Virus record (IMG/VR): IMGVR_UViG_3300013005_000031
Location: 1-64,000 of that record
Length of the DNA stretch: 64,000 bases
DNA from: a virus
Reading direction: 5' to 3' (one strand)
In this document: positions 1 through 7,203 of the stretch, one piece after another
Numbering within the stretch: position 1 is the stretch's first letter
Layout: each line of letters begins with the position of its first letter
The notes under the pieces: generated by a model
What the model was told of the DNA's origin: nothing
The model's database searches: none
The model's input: the letters and a program-made list of their open reading frames with translations, nothing else
Translations under genes and position numbers: made by a program

Positions 1-1
1 A

Positions 2-157
2 GCCGGGATAGAAATTAGAAGATACATGCTCAAGATATGTTTCTCTAAAATGGAACTTACTTATTATGAGACTAAGTTTCAGTTTGTTAGAGGTGTATTA
101 GAGAGTGATGAATTCTTAAATGGTAATATCCTAGGCAGGTTTTACAAATTCAAATAA
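2..157 (+). CDS. C-terminal end of an unknown protein (partial)
   Basis: An open frame runs from the left edge of the window to a TAA at 155-157 and gives the last 51 residues of a protein whose start lies outside. The visible part is mixed in charge, with Arg/Lys and aromatic residues and the ending LGRFYKFK. I do not recognise it. It is read in the same direction as the following genes, and its stop is only 2 bases from the next ATG, so it very probably belongs to the same transcription unit. No membrane segment or catalytic motif is visible in the fragment. Confidence refers to its being coding, not to a function. Confidence 0.6.
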   Translation, partial: AGIEIRRYMLKICFSKMELTYYETKFQFVRGVLESDEFLNGNILGRFYKFK

Positions 158-159
158 TT

Positions 160-555
160 ATGACAGAACAAGAATTAACACAAACCTTGATCCAGTTAGC
201 GGATCTGGGGGTTACTGGAATTAGAATAAATTATGAAGGTGGAGGAGATAGTGGTTGTATAGAAGATATATTTTATACAGACAAAGAAGGTGTTTCACTT
301 GGAGAAGTTCAGAATTTACCTTGGGATTCTAAAAACTTAAAGGCACTAAATAATGAACTTGCAATAAATATAGAAAACTTTACTACAGATACAATTCTTG
401 ATACCATAGAAGATTGGTGGAATAATGAGGGTGGTAGTGGTACATTGTCTATACTAGTTCCTTCAGGAGAATATAATGTAGAAAATAACATCAGAAGAAT
501 TGATTATGATGAGTTTGTACATGTGGGTAATTTATTTAGAAAAACAGAAGACTAA
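160..555 (+). CDS. DUF6878-like small protein
   Basis: The 131-residue acidic protein has an N-terminal helix followed by a beta strand with the signature INYEGGGDSGCIE at about residues 23-35. A Trp-Trp-x-x-Glu-Gly-Gly-Ser-Gly stretch follows near residues 87-94, and the C-terminal part is strand-rich. The G-x-GDSG-x-IE pattern, followed by a 'W-x-N-x-x-G-x-x-G' segment and a 'V...N..R' ending, matches what I remember of DUF6878, a family of unknown function in phages and plasmids. This is a recollection, not a search result. The ATG follows the previous stop by 2 bases, and its own TAA shares one base with the ATG of the next gene (TAATG), which suggests translational coupling. Function is unknown. 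Confidence 0.75.
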   Translation: MTEQELTQTLIQLADLGVTGIRINYEGGGDSGCIEDIFYTDKEGVSLGEVQNLPWDSKNLKALNNELAINIENFTTDTILDTIEDWWNNEGGSGTLSILVPSGEYNVENNIRRIDYDEFVHVGNLFRKTED

Positions 556-896
556 TGTCACATCCTTGGGAACATGCAAAATCCTCTGCTAGAAAATGGG
601 GAGGTAAACCAGAAGAATACATGATATATCATGAATGGTTTGATGAAACAAAAGCTTGGATAGGACATTCTAAACATAGAATGTTCAGACACCACAGTGA
701 AGGTATATTTGAGATGGAGAGCATCTTTGGAGTAAGCTTTGTAAATAGTGATAACAGAGTTGTATACACAAGATATGTTGGTGAGCAACATGTTAAAGAA
801 GATTGCAATGGTTATATTCCAAGTGCTAAAGAGTGGGTTGATAATATAAATACACCTACAGAGTGGATGATTAAAACTTTAAAGATTGAGGACTGA
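555..896 (+). CDS. DUF6915-like protein
   Basis: A 113-residue His- and Trp-rich protein. Its visible order is HPWEHAKSSARKWGGKPEEY, then IHEWFD-type residues (YHEWFDETKAW), then HSKHRMFRHHSEGIFEMESIFG, then EQHVKEDCNGYIPSAKEW. This closely follows the pattern of DUF6915 ('HP..HA..S...GG....Y..iH.wfD.sK....RHR...HH..GI...E..FG...EqHv..D.G.iPs...W'), found in phages and bacteria and of unknown function. The many conserved His and Asp residues would suit a metal-binding site, but that is inference. The start overlaps the upstream stop by one base (TAATG) and the stop overlaps the next start (TGATG). It is part of the same coupled run as its neighbours. Confidence 0.8.
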   Translation: MSHPWEHAKSSARKWGGKPEEYMIYHEWFDETKAWIGHSKHRMFRHHSEGIFEMESIFGVSFVNSDNRVVYTRYVGEQHVKEDCNGYIPSAKEWVDNINTPTEWMIKTLKIED

Positions 897-1066
897 TGGA
901 AGAAGAAAAAGTATTTACCCTTAAAGAATATCTACAAGTTATAGATAATGCATATGCTACAGGTAAAGCAAAAGTATCTGTAGAAGAAAAAGAAGAGATG
1001 ATTAATCATATAAAAACATCTGCAAAAAATTGGGCAAAAATAGTTAGCAATAAAATTGAAGACTGA
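896..1066 (+). CDS. Small 56-residue acidic/lysine-rich protein
   Basis: A short frame starts with ATG at 896, sharing one base with the previous TGA, and ends with TGA at 1064-1066, which in turn shares one base with the next ATG. The protein begins MEEEKVFTLKEYLQVIDNA, is predicted to be almost wholly helical with Lys and Glu alternating, and ends in KIVSNKIED. I recognise no family. The case that it is real rests on its exact fit between two genes with the same TGATG junctions as its neighbours, and on the absence of any other gene in the gap. Its C-terminal KIED repeats the ending of the preceding protein. Confidence 0.75.
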   Translation: MEEEKVFTLKEYLQVIDNAYATGKAKVSVEEKEEMINHIKTSAKNWAKIVSNKIED

Positions 1067-1491
1067 TGATTTTAACAAAAGATGAAGTAAGGAATCTGAT
1101 TGGAATGCTAAGATCTCCAGACAAAGACAATAGACTTGTAGCTTTTAAGATAATAGAAGATATAAATCTTAAAAAATATGTTGGAGAGATAATGGTAATG
1201 TATAAATATGGTGAGTATAACTTGAGTAGTTGGGAACAAGACTGTAAACCTGCACATGAGTTTATAGTAGAGAGAATTGAGAAGTTCAATGGATATTGGG
1301 AAAGTAAACTAATCTCCGGAGAAATACTTGCACTAATGACAGCAAATAAATCTAGTAAACAATCAATAGAATTATTCTTAGAATATTTTATTAGAGACAT
1401 GACTAAGATATTAGATGCTATGGGATATCCCACGGATAAATTTGAGTTAGATATAAAACTAAAACAAGATGGACAAACAACAGAGTCTTAG
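1066..1491 (+). CDS. Helical protein with an S-x-D-x-DN repeat unit, unknown function
   Basis: 141 residues, mostly helical. Residues 14-40 carry MLRSPDKDNRLVAFKIIEDI, a unit with the pattern 'M-L-x-S-x-D-x-D-N-x-x-x-A-x-x-I'. The same pattern recurs in the protein encoded at 3927-5168, so the two may share a HEAT-like helical hairpin. The rest includes a Trp/Tyr-bearing segment (FNGYWESKL) and an aromatic helix near residues 103-117. I cannot assign a function. The start is coupled by a one-base overlap to the upstream stop. The last 23 bases overlap the start of the VWA/metallopeptidase gene, so the two are probably co-translated. Confidence 0.75.
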   Translation: MILTKDEVRNLIGMLRSPDKDNRLVAFKIIEDINLKKYVGEIMVMYKYGEYNLSSWEQDCKPAHEFIVERIEKFNGYWESKLISGEILALMTANKSSKQSIELFLEYFIRDMTKILDAMGYPTDKFELDIKLKQDGQTTES

Positions 1492-2647
1492 TAAAATTAG
1501 TAAAGAGCTGATGTTGAAAGAGCCCTATTATGGGTTCTTTCTTATTATGCTCAACAAAGTATGGAGAAAAGATCTTCCTACTGCAGGTGTTAGTAAGAAT
1601 GGTATCAACTTTCAGTTGGCTATCAATGAAGAATTCTGGACAGGCCTCAGTGAGATGCATCAAATGGGATTACTAAAGCATGAATTACTTCATATAGCTT
1701 TTGGTCATCTGACAAGTTTTAAGTCTTTTAAGAATCATAGACTTGCAAACATAGCAATGGACATGGAAATCAACCAGTATATAGATAAAGACTGGTTGCC
1801 CAAGGGTGGAATAGATATAGATGACTATGAAGATTTAAATCTTGATAGAAAAGCTGGTTGTAGATATTATTATGACAAGCTGAATCAGTTTCAAGAAGAG
1901 AAGGATAAGAATGGTAGTTGTGGTAATGAGGATATGGATAAGTTACTTGACCAAGTAGCTAATGGAGAAGGACCAGACCACAGTACATGGGGAGAGTTTG
2001 AAGATCTTAGTGAAGCTGAGCAAAAATTAATAGAGAAACAATTACAGAAAGTTTTATCTGATGCTAAAGAACAGACTGTTAAGAAGCGCGGAAATATTCC
2101 AGGTGAGATAGAAGGAGTAATTGTTGTTGAAGAAATAGTACCACCTAAGTTTGATTGGCGTGGATATATTAGAAGATTTACTGGAGTTAGTACAAAGGTA
2201 TTTACTAAGAAAATCCGTAGAAAAGAAAACAGAAGGTATGAAGAAAATCCAGGTCTGAAGATTAAAATGAGACAACACATGTTGTTGGCTATTGATACTT
2301 CAGGTTCTGTGAGTAATAATGAGCTACAAGAATTCATGGGTGAGATTCACCATATTTACAAAGCAGGTGTAGATGTAACTATAATGCAGTGTGATACTAG
2401 CATTAGGTCTATTGAAGCCTACAAAGGTAAGAATGAAATAAATGTAGTAGGAAGAGGAGGAACAGAGTTTGATCCTGTCTTGGATTATTATAATGCTAAC
2501 CAAAAGAAATATACTAGCCTGGTGTATTTTACTGACGGTGAGTGTTATACATCTGTAGTACCAAAAGGTAATGTCCTTTGGGTATTGTCAGAAAGATCAA
2601 GTATGAATGATAGTTTACCAGGTAGAGTTATTAAATTAGAATTATAA
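1469..2647 (+). CDS. DUF2201-type protein: metallopeptidase-like domain plus VWA-like domain
   Basis: The 392-residue protein has two parts. The N-terminal domain carries the zinc-site pattern HELLH (H71, E72, H75) followed by AFGH, as in the putative metallopeptidase domain of the DUF2201 family. The C-terminal half has a VWA-like fold with the metal-ion-dependent adhesion motif DTSGS at residues 276-280, a GRGGTEF loop and a later FTDGE segment. The middle (about 150-230) is charged and likely helical. In bacteria, proteins of this type are encoded beside MoxR AAA+ ATPases and work with them in remodelling or metal insertion. Here the very next gene is such an ATPase, 11 bases downstream, which supports a working pair. 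Whether the peptidase site is active cannot be told. The start overlaps the upstream gene by 23 bases. Confidence 0.88.
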   Translation: MDKQQSLSKISKELMLKEPYYGFFLIMLNKVWRKDLPTAGVSKNGINFQLAINEEFWTGLSEMHQMGLLKHELLHIAFGHLTSFKSFKNHRLANIAMDMEINQYIDKDWLPKGGIDIDDYEDLNLDRKAGCRYYYDKLNQFQEEKDKNGSCGNEDMDKLLDQVANGEGPDHSTWGEFEDLSEAEQKLIEKQLQKVLSDAKEQTVKKRGNIPGEIEGVIVVEEIVPPKFDWRGYIRRFTGVSTKVFTKKIRRKENRRYEENPGLKIKMRQHMLLAIDTSGSVSNNELQEFMGEIHHIYKAGVDVTIMQCDTSIRSIEAYKGKNEINVVGRGGTEFDPVLDYYNANQKKYTSLVYFTDGECYTSVVPKGNVLWVLSERSSMNDSLPGRVIKLEL

Positions 2648-2658
2648 AAAGAAAAATT

Positions 2659-3828
2659 ATGAACACAGTACAATTAAACGTAGAAGAGTTAAAAGGATTT
2701 ATCCGTCACATGGTTAAGAATAACCAGCATATTCAAGCTGAAGGCAAAGTGCCTGTTGCAATTAACATAGAAGGTGATGCCGGTCTTGGTAAGACTTCTG
2801 CTATTATGCAGTTGGGTAAAGAACTTGGTATGGATGTAGTAAAATTGAATCTATCTCAGATAGAAGAACTAGGTGACCTTGTTGGTTTTCCTGTGAAAGA
2901 ATTCTTAGTAAGAAATGTAGAAGGTAAAGAAAGATGGATAACTGAAGCTCAGGTTCCAGCAGCTCTTAGTGCTAAGTATACTGTTGTAGATAAGAGAATG
3001 GCTCATGCTGCTCCTGAGTGGATTCAAGGTAAAGGTGAAGGTGGCTTTTTGGTATTAGATGATTATACTCGTGCAGACCACAGATTTATGCAAGCTACTA
3101 TGGAGATCTTAGATAGACAAGAATATGTTTCTTGGAAGTTACCTAAGAACTGGCATGTTATCTTGACTACTAATCCAGACAATGGTGACTATAATGTTAC
3201 TAGCTTAGATGTTGCTCAGAAGACTAGATTTATTTCTGTAGAGATGAAGTATGATTCTGATGTATGGGCTAAGTGGGCAGAGAAAGCAGGGATAGATGGT
3301 AGATGTATTAACTTTATGTTGATGCATCCTGAGCTTGTAACTCAAAGAGTTAATCCAAGATCTATTACTACATTCTTTAATGCTATTAGTTCTATTGCTA
3401 AGTTTGAAGATGATCTGCCTCTAATCCAAATGATTGGTGAGGGTTCTGTAGGAGCAGACTTTAGTTCTATGTTTACTATGTTTATTAACAACAAACTAGA
3501 TAAGTTGATTTCTCCTGAAGATATCTTGACTAAAGATAAGGACTATGTAATGGGAGCTCTGACAAATGCAGTTGGTAAAGGTGATGATTTTAGAGCAGAT
3601 ATCTCTAGTATTATTGCAACACGGGTAATTAACTATTCACTTGTTCAAGCTGATAAAGGTGCAATTGCTCCAACAGTAATTGACAGACTAGCAATTCTAA
3701 CTACTGAATGTGATGCATTTACAAATGACCTTAGATATTATATGGTCAAAGAGATAGTAAATGGAAACAAAGTTAAGTTTGCTAAACTCATGCAGAATAC
3801 GAATGTGGTGAAGATGGCTATCCAGTAA
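2659..3828 (+). CDS. MoxR-type AAA+ ATPase
   Basis: A 389-residue ATPase. The Walker A motif is GDAGLGKTS at residues 39-47, and Walker B is the hydrophobic run FLVLDD ending in D134-D135, followed by YTRAD. The sensor-1 region is VILTTNPDN at about residues 168-176. The order and the 'TTNP' segment match the MoxR branch, although the usual Walker B Glu is replaced by Asp (LDD rather than LDE). The C-terminal 200 residues are helical and probably form the lid and partner contacts. It follows the VWA/metallopeptidase gene directly. The pair would couple ATP hydrolysis to remodelling of an unknown client, perhaps a replisome or host target. A hairpin-containing gap of 98 bases follows, so a transcript end or processing site may lie there. 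Confidence 0.9.
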   Translation: MNTVQLNVEELKGFIRHMVKNNQHIQAEGKVPVAINIEGDAGLGKTSAIMQLGKELGMDVVKLNLSQIEELGDLVGFPVKEFLVRNVEGKERWITEAQVPAALSAKYTVVDKRMAHAAPEWIQGKGEGGFLVLDDYTRADHRFMQATMEILDRQEYVSWKLPKNWHVILTTNPDNGDYNVTSLDVAQKTRFISVEMKYDSDVWAKWAEKAGIDGRCINFMLMHPELVTQRVNPRSITTFFNAISSIAKFEDDLPLIQMIGEGSVGADFSSMFTMFINNKLDKLISPEDILTKDKDYVMGALTNAVGKGDDFRADISSIIATRVINYSLVQADKGAIAPTVIDRLAILTTECDAFTNDLRYYMVKEIVNGNKVKFAKLMQNTNVVKMAIQ

Positions 3829-3926
3829 AAACAATGGTGGGCAGTTCCCCTTTTATCAAACACTTAACTAATTAAAAACTAAGATGGGGGAAGGTAATAC
3901 TTCCCCTAATCTTTATAAATTAAACT
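3829..3926 (+). other. Intergenic gap with competing G/C-rich stems
   Basis: This 98-base AT-rich gap contains three complementary G/C runs: TTCCCC at 3845-3850, GGGGAAG at 3887-3893 and CTTCCCC at 3900-3906. The last two form a 7-bp stem with loop GTAATA, extended by GAT/ATC. The first could pair instead with the middle run. Mutually exclusive pairing of this kind can act as a switch, but no ligand-binding fold is recognisable. There is no long T-run directly after the 3900-3906 arm, so a simple intrinsic terminator is not clear. Confidence 0.5.
3911..3918 (+). promoter_or_regulatory. Candidate promoter or leader element CTTTATAA
   Basis: CTTTATAA lies 8 bases before the ATG at 3927, just after the hairpin. 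Similar A/T cores occur before the gene at 10285 (CTTTTATAA) and, on the minus strand, inside the inverted repeats at 39258-39274 and 46455-46471. It may be a phage promoter core giving a nearly leaderless message, or simply an AT-rich ribosome-binding region. The evidence is sequence recurrence only. Confidence 0.25.
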
Positions 3927-5168
3927 ATGGAAAAATTTGTTCATATTGAATTGACCAATGGGTCAGACCACAGTACTGTACGTGGATTAGATGTAAATAT
4001 TATAGGAGGTTTAGGAGATTCATTTGATACTTTTGTAAATGCAAAAGGATATGTTCCTACTAAAGGAGACACAATATATCTATTACCGGGAGTTAATATT
4101 CCAAGAATGAAACTAAAAGATCTTGCACTAAATCTTGGTATTAGAGTAGTAAGAGATCCGGCTAAAGCTACTGTTATATTTAGTGGTAAAAGTAGTGCAG
4201 GTAAACTTACTACATCTACTTGGTATTATTTTGCAGATGCAAACACTATTCTAGAGAATGTAAAGAAACTTTGTAAGGATCAATATTACATTGATAAGTT
4301 AGAAACAGCAATATCAAGCACGGGTGTTGAGAGAGTTTGTTCAAATTGGTCAGACATGAGAAATACTCTGTGCAATGGAAAAGGGGATATTTATGAAAGT
4401 CAATATTTTTATGGTATTGAACCAGAGTATCAAGAAACATATCATGCTATTCAAGGTAAGCCTATCTATTGTGAGTCAGAGTTACTTACTAATATCAATG
4501 GTGATGATTCTACAGTTATAGACTATGATGTTTACAAACAGTTAAAAAGTATGTTTGAAAGCTCTGATGAGGACAATCATATCCTAGCTATGGAAATTAT
4601 GGCTAACTCTCATTATGAGAAAAGTGTGTTGTACTTACTAATGCTTATAGCTGATTATAGTGGTATAATATCTAATACACATACTAGAAATCATGTGAAC
4701 TTTAAGTCAATGCTTGCTTATTTTAATTGGGTTCCAAGACAAGTATGTCACCAGGATTCTGAAGATATAATCAAGATAATAGATGGAAAAGGTCTATTAA
4801 CTCTAGATATGATTAAAATATTGTATAAAGAATATACTAATGATATCCATAGAAGCATTGCACATGATGGTGTCTTTGAAATTAAAGAAGTTACTATTAA
4901 ACAAGACTATCTTGACAAATTTAATTTAACATCTCTTAACTTAATTAATCCTGAAGAACTTGAGGTCACAGATACAGTAGATGAAATAGTTACTGATGAA
5001 CTCATAGAAGCTGCAATAACTAATATTAAAAGAGCTGAACTTAAGTCAGAGTTAATAGCAATAGAAGAAGAATTAGCTAAGGAAGATTTAGTCCCAGTTA
5101 AGGAAGAAGAAGAATCAAATAACAATCAAATAGAAGAAACAAATGGAAATGACCTTGACTGGTTCTGA
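3927..5168 (+). CDS. Unknown protein with acidic C-terminal tail ending in DWF
   Basis: 413 residues. The N-terminal third is strand-rich and includes the segment YLLPGVNIPRMKLKDLA (about residues 51-67), followed by VIFSGKSSAG. This is a look I associate with a conserved but uncharacterised protein of crAss-like phages. Around residues 208-246 there is the helical unit MFESSDEDNHILAMEIMANS, matching a unit in the gene at 1066-1491. The last ~75 residues are highly acidic and end in GNDLDWF. Acidic tails with a terminal aromatic residue are typical of single-strand DNA-binding proteins that recruit partners, so a replication role is possible but unproven. The gene ends with TGA and overlaps the nuclease gene by 26 bases. 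Confidence 0.75.
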   Translation: MEKFVHIELTNGSDHSTVRGLDVNIIGGLGDSFDTFVNAKGYVPTKGDTIYLLPGVNIPRMKLKDLALNLGIRVVRDPAKATVIFSGKSSAGKLTTSTWYYFADANTILENVKKLCKDQYYIDKLETAISSTGVERVCSNWSDMRNTLCNGKGDIYESQYFYGIEPEYQETYHAIQGKPIYCESELLTNINGDDSTVIDYDVYKQLKSMFESSDEDNHILAMEIMANSHYEKSVLYLLMLIADYSGIISNTHTRNHVNFKSMLAYFNWVPRQVCHQDSEDIIKIIDGKGLLTLDMIKILYKEYTNDIHRSIAHDGVFEIKEVTIKQDYLDKFNLTSLNLINPEELEVTDTVDEIVTDELIEAAITNIKRAELKSELIAIEEELAKEDLVPVKEEEESNNNQIEETNGNDLDWF

Positions 5169-6186
5169 GGAACTAGAAAGATTCTATAAAGAAAAGTTTT
5201 ACTTTAGCTACTCTAGCATTAGTAAACTTCTTTATTCTCCGGTAGCTTTTTATAATCATTATGTGCTCAACAAAAGAGAAGATAGTGTTGGCCCTCACCT
5301 GGTAGCAGGTAGGGTCATACACTGTCTTTTGTTTGAAGAAGATAAGTATGATGATTATTTTACAAGCATGCCGGGAAAACTACCAACAGATAGTCAGAAA
5401 AAGATTATTGATAATATTTTCAGGACACACTTGTCAATAGAAAATAATTCTCTATCTTTGGAAGACTACTCACAGGATATACTTACAGAGCTACTCACAG
5501 CTAATCTTTATCAAAATCTTACTGATGATAAAAAAGATAAATCCATAACAGGAGATTCAAAGAGACTTGAAAAGATACTCACAGAAGAAAACAAACAATA
5601 CTTTAATTTTCTTAAAGAAGCCCGAAACAAAACTGTAGTTGATCAACCCACTCTAGATGGCTGTAGAGCAAGTGTTGAAGTTCTTAAGTCTAATAAAGAC
5701 ATAAGACAATTACTACAATTTGATAGGGCTAAAACAGATGACCACATAGAGGTGTACAGTGAGTTGCCAGTACAAGTTGACGTGGATTATCTACCTTATG
5801 GTTTTAAGGGTATAATAGATAACCTTGTGATAGATAGAGAATCTAAAACAATATTTATTAATGACCTTAAGACTACAGGTAAATCTCTTGTGGATTTTCC
5901 TGAGTCAGTACAGTATTACAAGTATTGGGTTCAGGCTGTGGTATATGAGAAACTTGTATTCCACAAGTTCCTAAAAGATTTACCCGATCTGGCTGAGTGG
6001 CAGTTGTACTTTACATTTATTGTAATAGACAAATACAACCAAGCTTATCCATTTCAAGTCTCAGCTGAGACAATGGCTGTATGGCAGCAGGATTTTGATG
6101 AAGTAACTGATATGGCTAAATATCATTATGAAAGCAAAGACTTTACACTGCCATATGATTTAATTATGGGTAATGTAAAATTGTAA
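5143..6186 (+). CDS. PD-(D/E)XK nuclease, RecB/Cas4-like
   Basis: 347 residues. The N-terminus has YSSISKLLYSPVAFYNHYV, the 'S-x-S-x-L...P..F' start common to RecB- and Cas4-like nucleases, followed by GRVIHCLLFEE, which supplies the early His. The catalytic core is GIIDNLVID with D226, then NDLKTTG with D241 and K243, giving D-x14-D-x-K. A following segment, YYKYWVQAVVYE, provides the conserved helix with Gln and Tyr. These are the marks of a metal-dependent DNase, probably an exonuclease that processes phage or host DNA during replication and recombination. PD-(D/E)XK nucleases are regular members of the crAss-like replication block. ATG at 5143 was used; ATG at 5149 is an alternative. It overlaps the upstream gene by 26 bases. 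Confidence 0.88.
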   Translation: MEMTLTGSEELERFYKEKFYFSYSSISKLLYSPVAFYNHYVLNKREDSVGPHLVAGRVIHCLLFEEDKYDDYFTSMPGKLPTDSQKKIIDNIFRTHLSIENNSLSLEDYSQDILTELLTANLYQNLTDDKKDKSITGDSKRLEKILTEENKQYFNFLKEARNKTVVDQPTLDGCRASVEVLKSNKDIRQLLQFDRAKTDDHIEVYSELPVQVDVDYLPYGFKGIIDNLVIDRESKTIFINDLKTTGKSLVDFPESVQYYKYWVQAVVYEKLVFHKFLKDLPDLAEWQLYFTFIVIDKYNQAYPFQVSAETMAVWQQDFDEVTDMAKYHYESKDFTLPYDLIMGNVKL

Positions 6187-6191
6187 ATTTT

Positions 6192-6785
6192 ATGGCTTTA
6201 AGTTCTATTTATGTAAAATACTTTCAGAAATCCAAGGTGTTTTTATATCCGCTCTTGGAAATTAAAAGAGGTAGTAGTGTAACTCCTAAAGAAACTTATA
6301 TAAGTTGGAATAAACACTATGCCTCTGAGGATATGAAATTAATATGTGTTTATGATAGAAGGAAAGATGATGAATACAAACAATTTGAAAAAAATATTTT
6401 ACTAAAACATAACAGACTTGTTGATTATGTAATTATAGATTCAGAAATTGTTTTTGTATTTGATTTCTCTGATTTAAAAGAAGATTGGGCACATTTTATA
6501 AACGGCAAATACAGCCAATTTAATATGGATTTAAAGCACAAAATTCTTAACTTTTTTGAAAAGTACAGTGGTAACTATGTATATATGCAAAGCTATTTAA
6601 TGCCTGAAAAATATTTTGATAATTATGCAGAACTTTTAAATGTTGATGTAGAAGTAATCAAAAGTGTGGGGGAGCTATGCAATTTTCCAAATATTGAAAA
6701 AGAAACTTTAATATTGGATGTTGTAGATTTGGACAATATTGGTGAAAATTTAATAACTTTGACAAAACCTTCAGAAAATGAGTGA
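6192..6785 (+). CDS. Conserved-looking phage protein of unknown function
   Basis: 197 residues. The N-terminal region reads YFQKSKVFLYPLLEIKRG, then SSVTPKETYISW at about residues 28-39. I recall this combination from uncharacterised proteins in replication blocks of Bacteroidota phages, but I cannot name a family. The middle is a mix of strands (YVIIDSEIVFVFDF) and charged helices, and the C-terminus is acidic. There is no signal peptide, membrane segment or nucleotide-binding motif. It begins 5 bases after the nuclease gene and overlaps the next gene by 8 bases, so it is co-expressed with both. It may act in replication by association, but nothing in the sequence shows this. Confidence 0.7.
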   Translation: MALSSIYVKYFQKSKVFLYPLLEIKRGSSVTPKETYISWNKHYASEDMKLICVYDRRKDDEYKQFEKNILLKHNRLVDYVIIDSEIVFVFDFSDLKEDWAHFINGKYSQFNMDLKHKILNFFEKYSGNYVYMQSYLMPEKYFDNYAELLNVDVEVIKSVGELCNFPNIEKETLILDVVDLDNIGENLITLTKPSENE

Positions 6786-7134
6786 AAAAACAATGATGCT
6801 GGTTAAATCCAGCTGGCAAGAAAGCCAAACTTTTAGAATGATTCCTCTTACAGAATCATGCCCCTATGTAGAATGTATCTTTGATCCAGGTACAAATGTA
6901 TTTGTTATTATCTCTAAAACTACTAAGCAGAGTTTACACATGCTTCCTAAGTTAGATGAGTATGGACAAACAATTACCGGAACAAAAGGTACTAAACAAG
7001 ACAGACATAAGATTGAAGTATTTCAAGAATTTTATGTTGAAGATTTAGAAGCTGTAGAAAATATAATTCATTTCTTTTGTGTCAATGCTGATACATTTGA
7101 TTATGCATCTTTTCTTACTGCTGAGAAAAAGTAA
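6778..7134 (+). CDS. Small conserved-looking protein, unknown function
   Basis: 118 residues. It contains a beta-rich segment, FRMIPLTESCPYVECIFDPG (about residues 19-38), then VFVIISKTTKQSLHMLPKLDEYG and a C-terminal acidic helix with VENIIHFF. The alternating hydrophobic pattern suggests a small alpha/beta fold. I have the impression that similar proteins precede DNA polymerase in other crAss-like phages, but this is unchecked and no function is known. The ATG overlaps the preceding gene by 8 bases. The gene is the last of its cluster: a hairpin with a T-run follows within 12 bases of the stop. Confidence 0.7.
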   Translation: MSEKTMMLVKSSWQESQTFRMIPLTESCPYVECIFDPGTNVFVIISKTTKQSLHMLPKLDEYGQTITGTKGTKQDRHKIEVFQEFYVEDLEAVENIIHFFCVNADTFDYASFLTAEKK

Positions 7135-7145
7135 TTTAGGTCACT

Positions 7146-7174
7146 ATGGGGTGGCTTAGGTTGCCCCATTTTTT
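7146..7174 (+). terminator. Intrinsic terminator before the DNA polymerase gene
   Basis: The hairpin ATGGGGTGGC-TTAG-GTTGCCCCAT (7146-7169, with three G-T wobble pairs) is followed by a run of T to 7174. It ends the cluster 1-7134. Its stem top and loop (GGC-TTAG-G) are shared with the terminator at 10227-10264. The DNA polymerase gene starts 30 bases later. Confidence 0.75.
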
Positions 7175-7203
7175 ATACGGGGAAACAGCTTAACTGAATT
7201 AAT

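Noticed and set aside
1044-2337. Antisense open frames opposite the helical and VWA genes
   Set aside because: They are low-complexity shadows of well-supported plus-strand genes with clear motifs.
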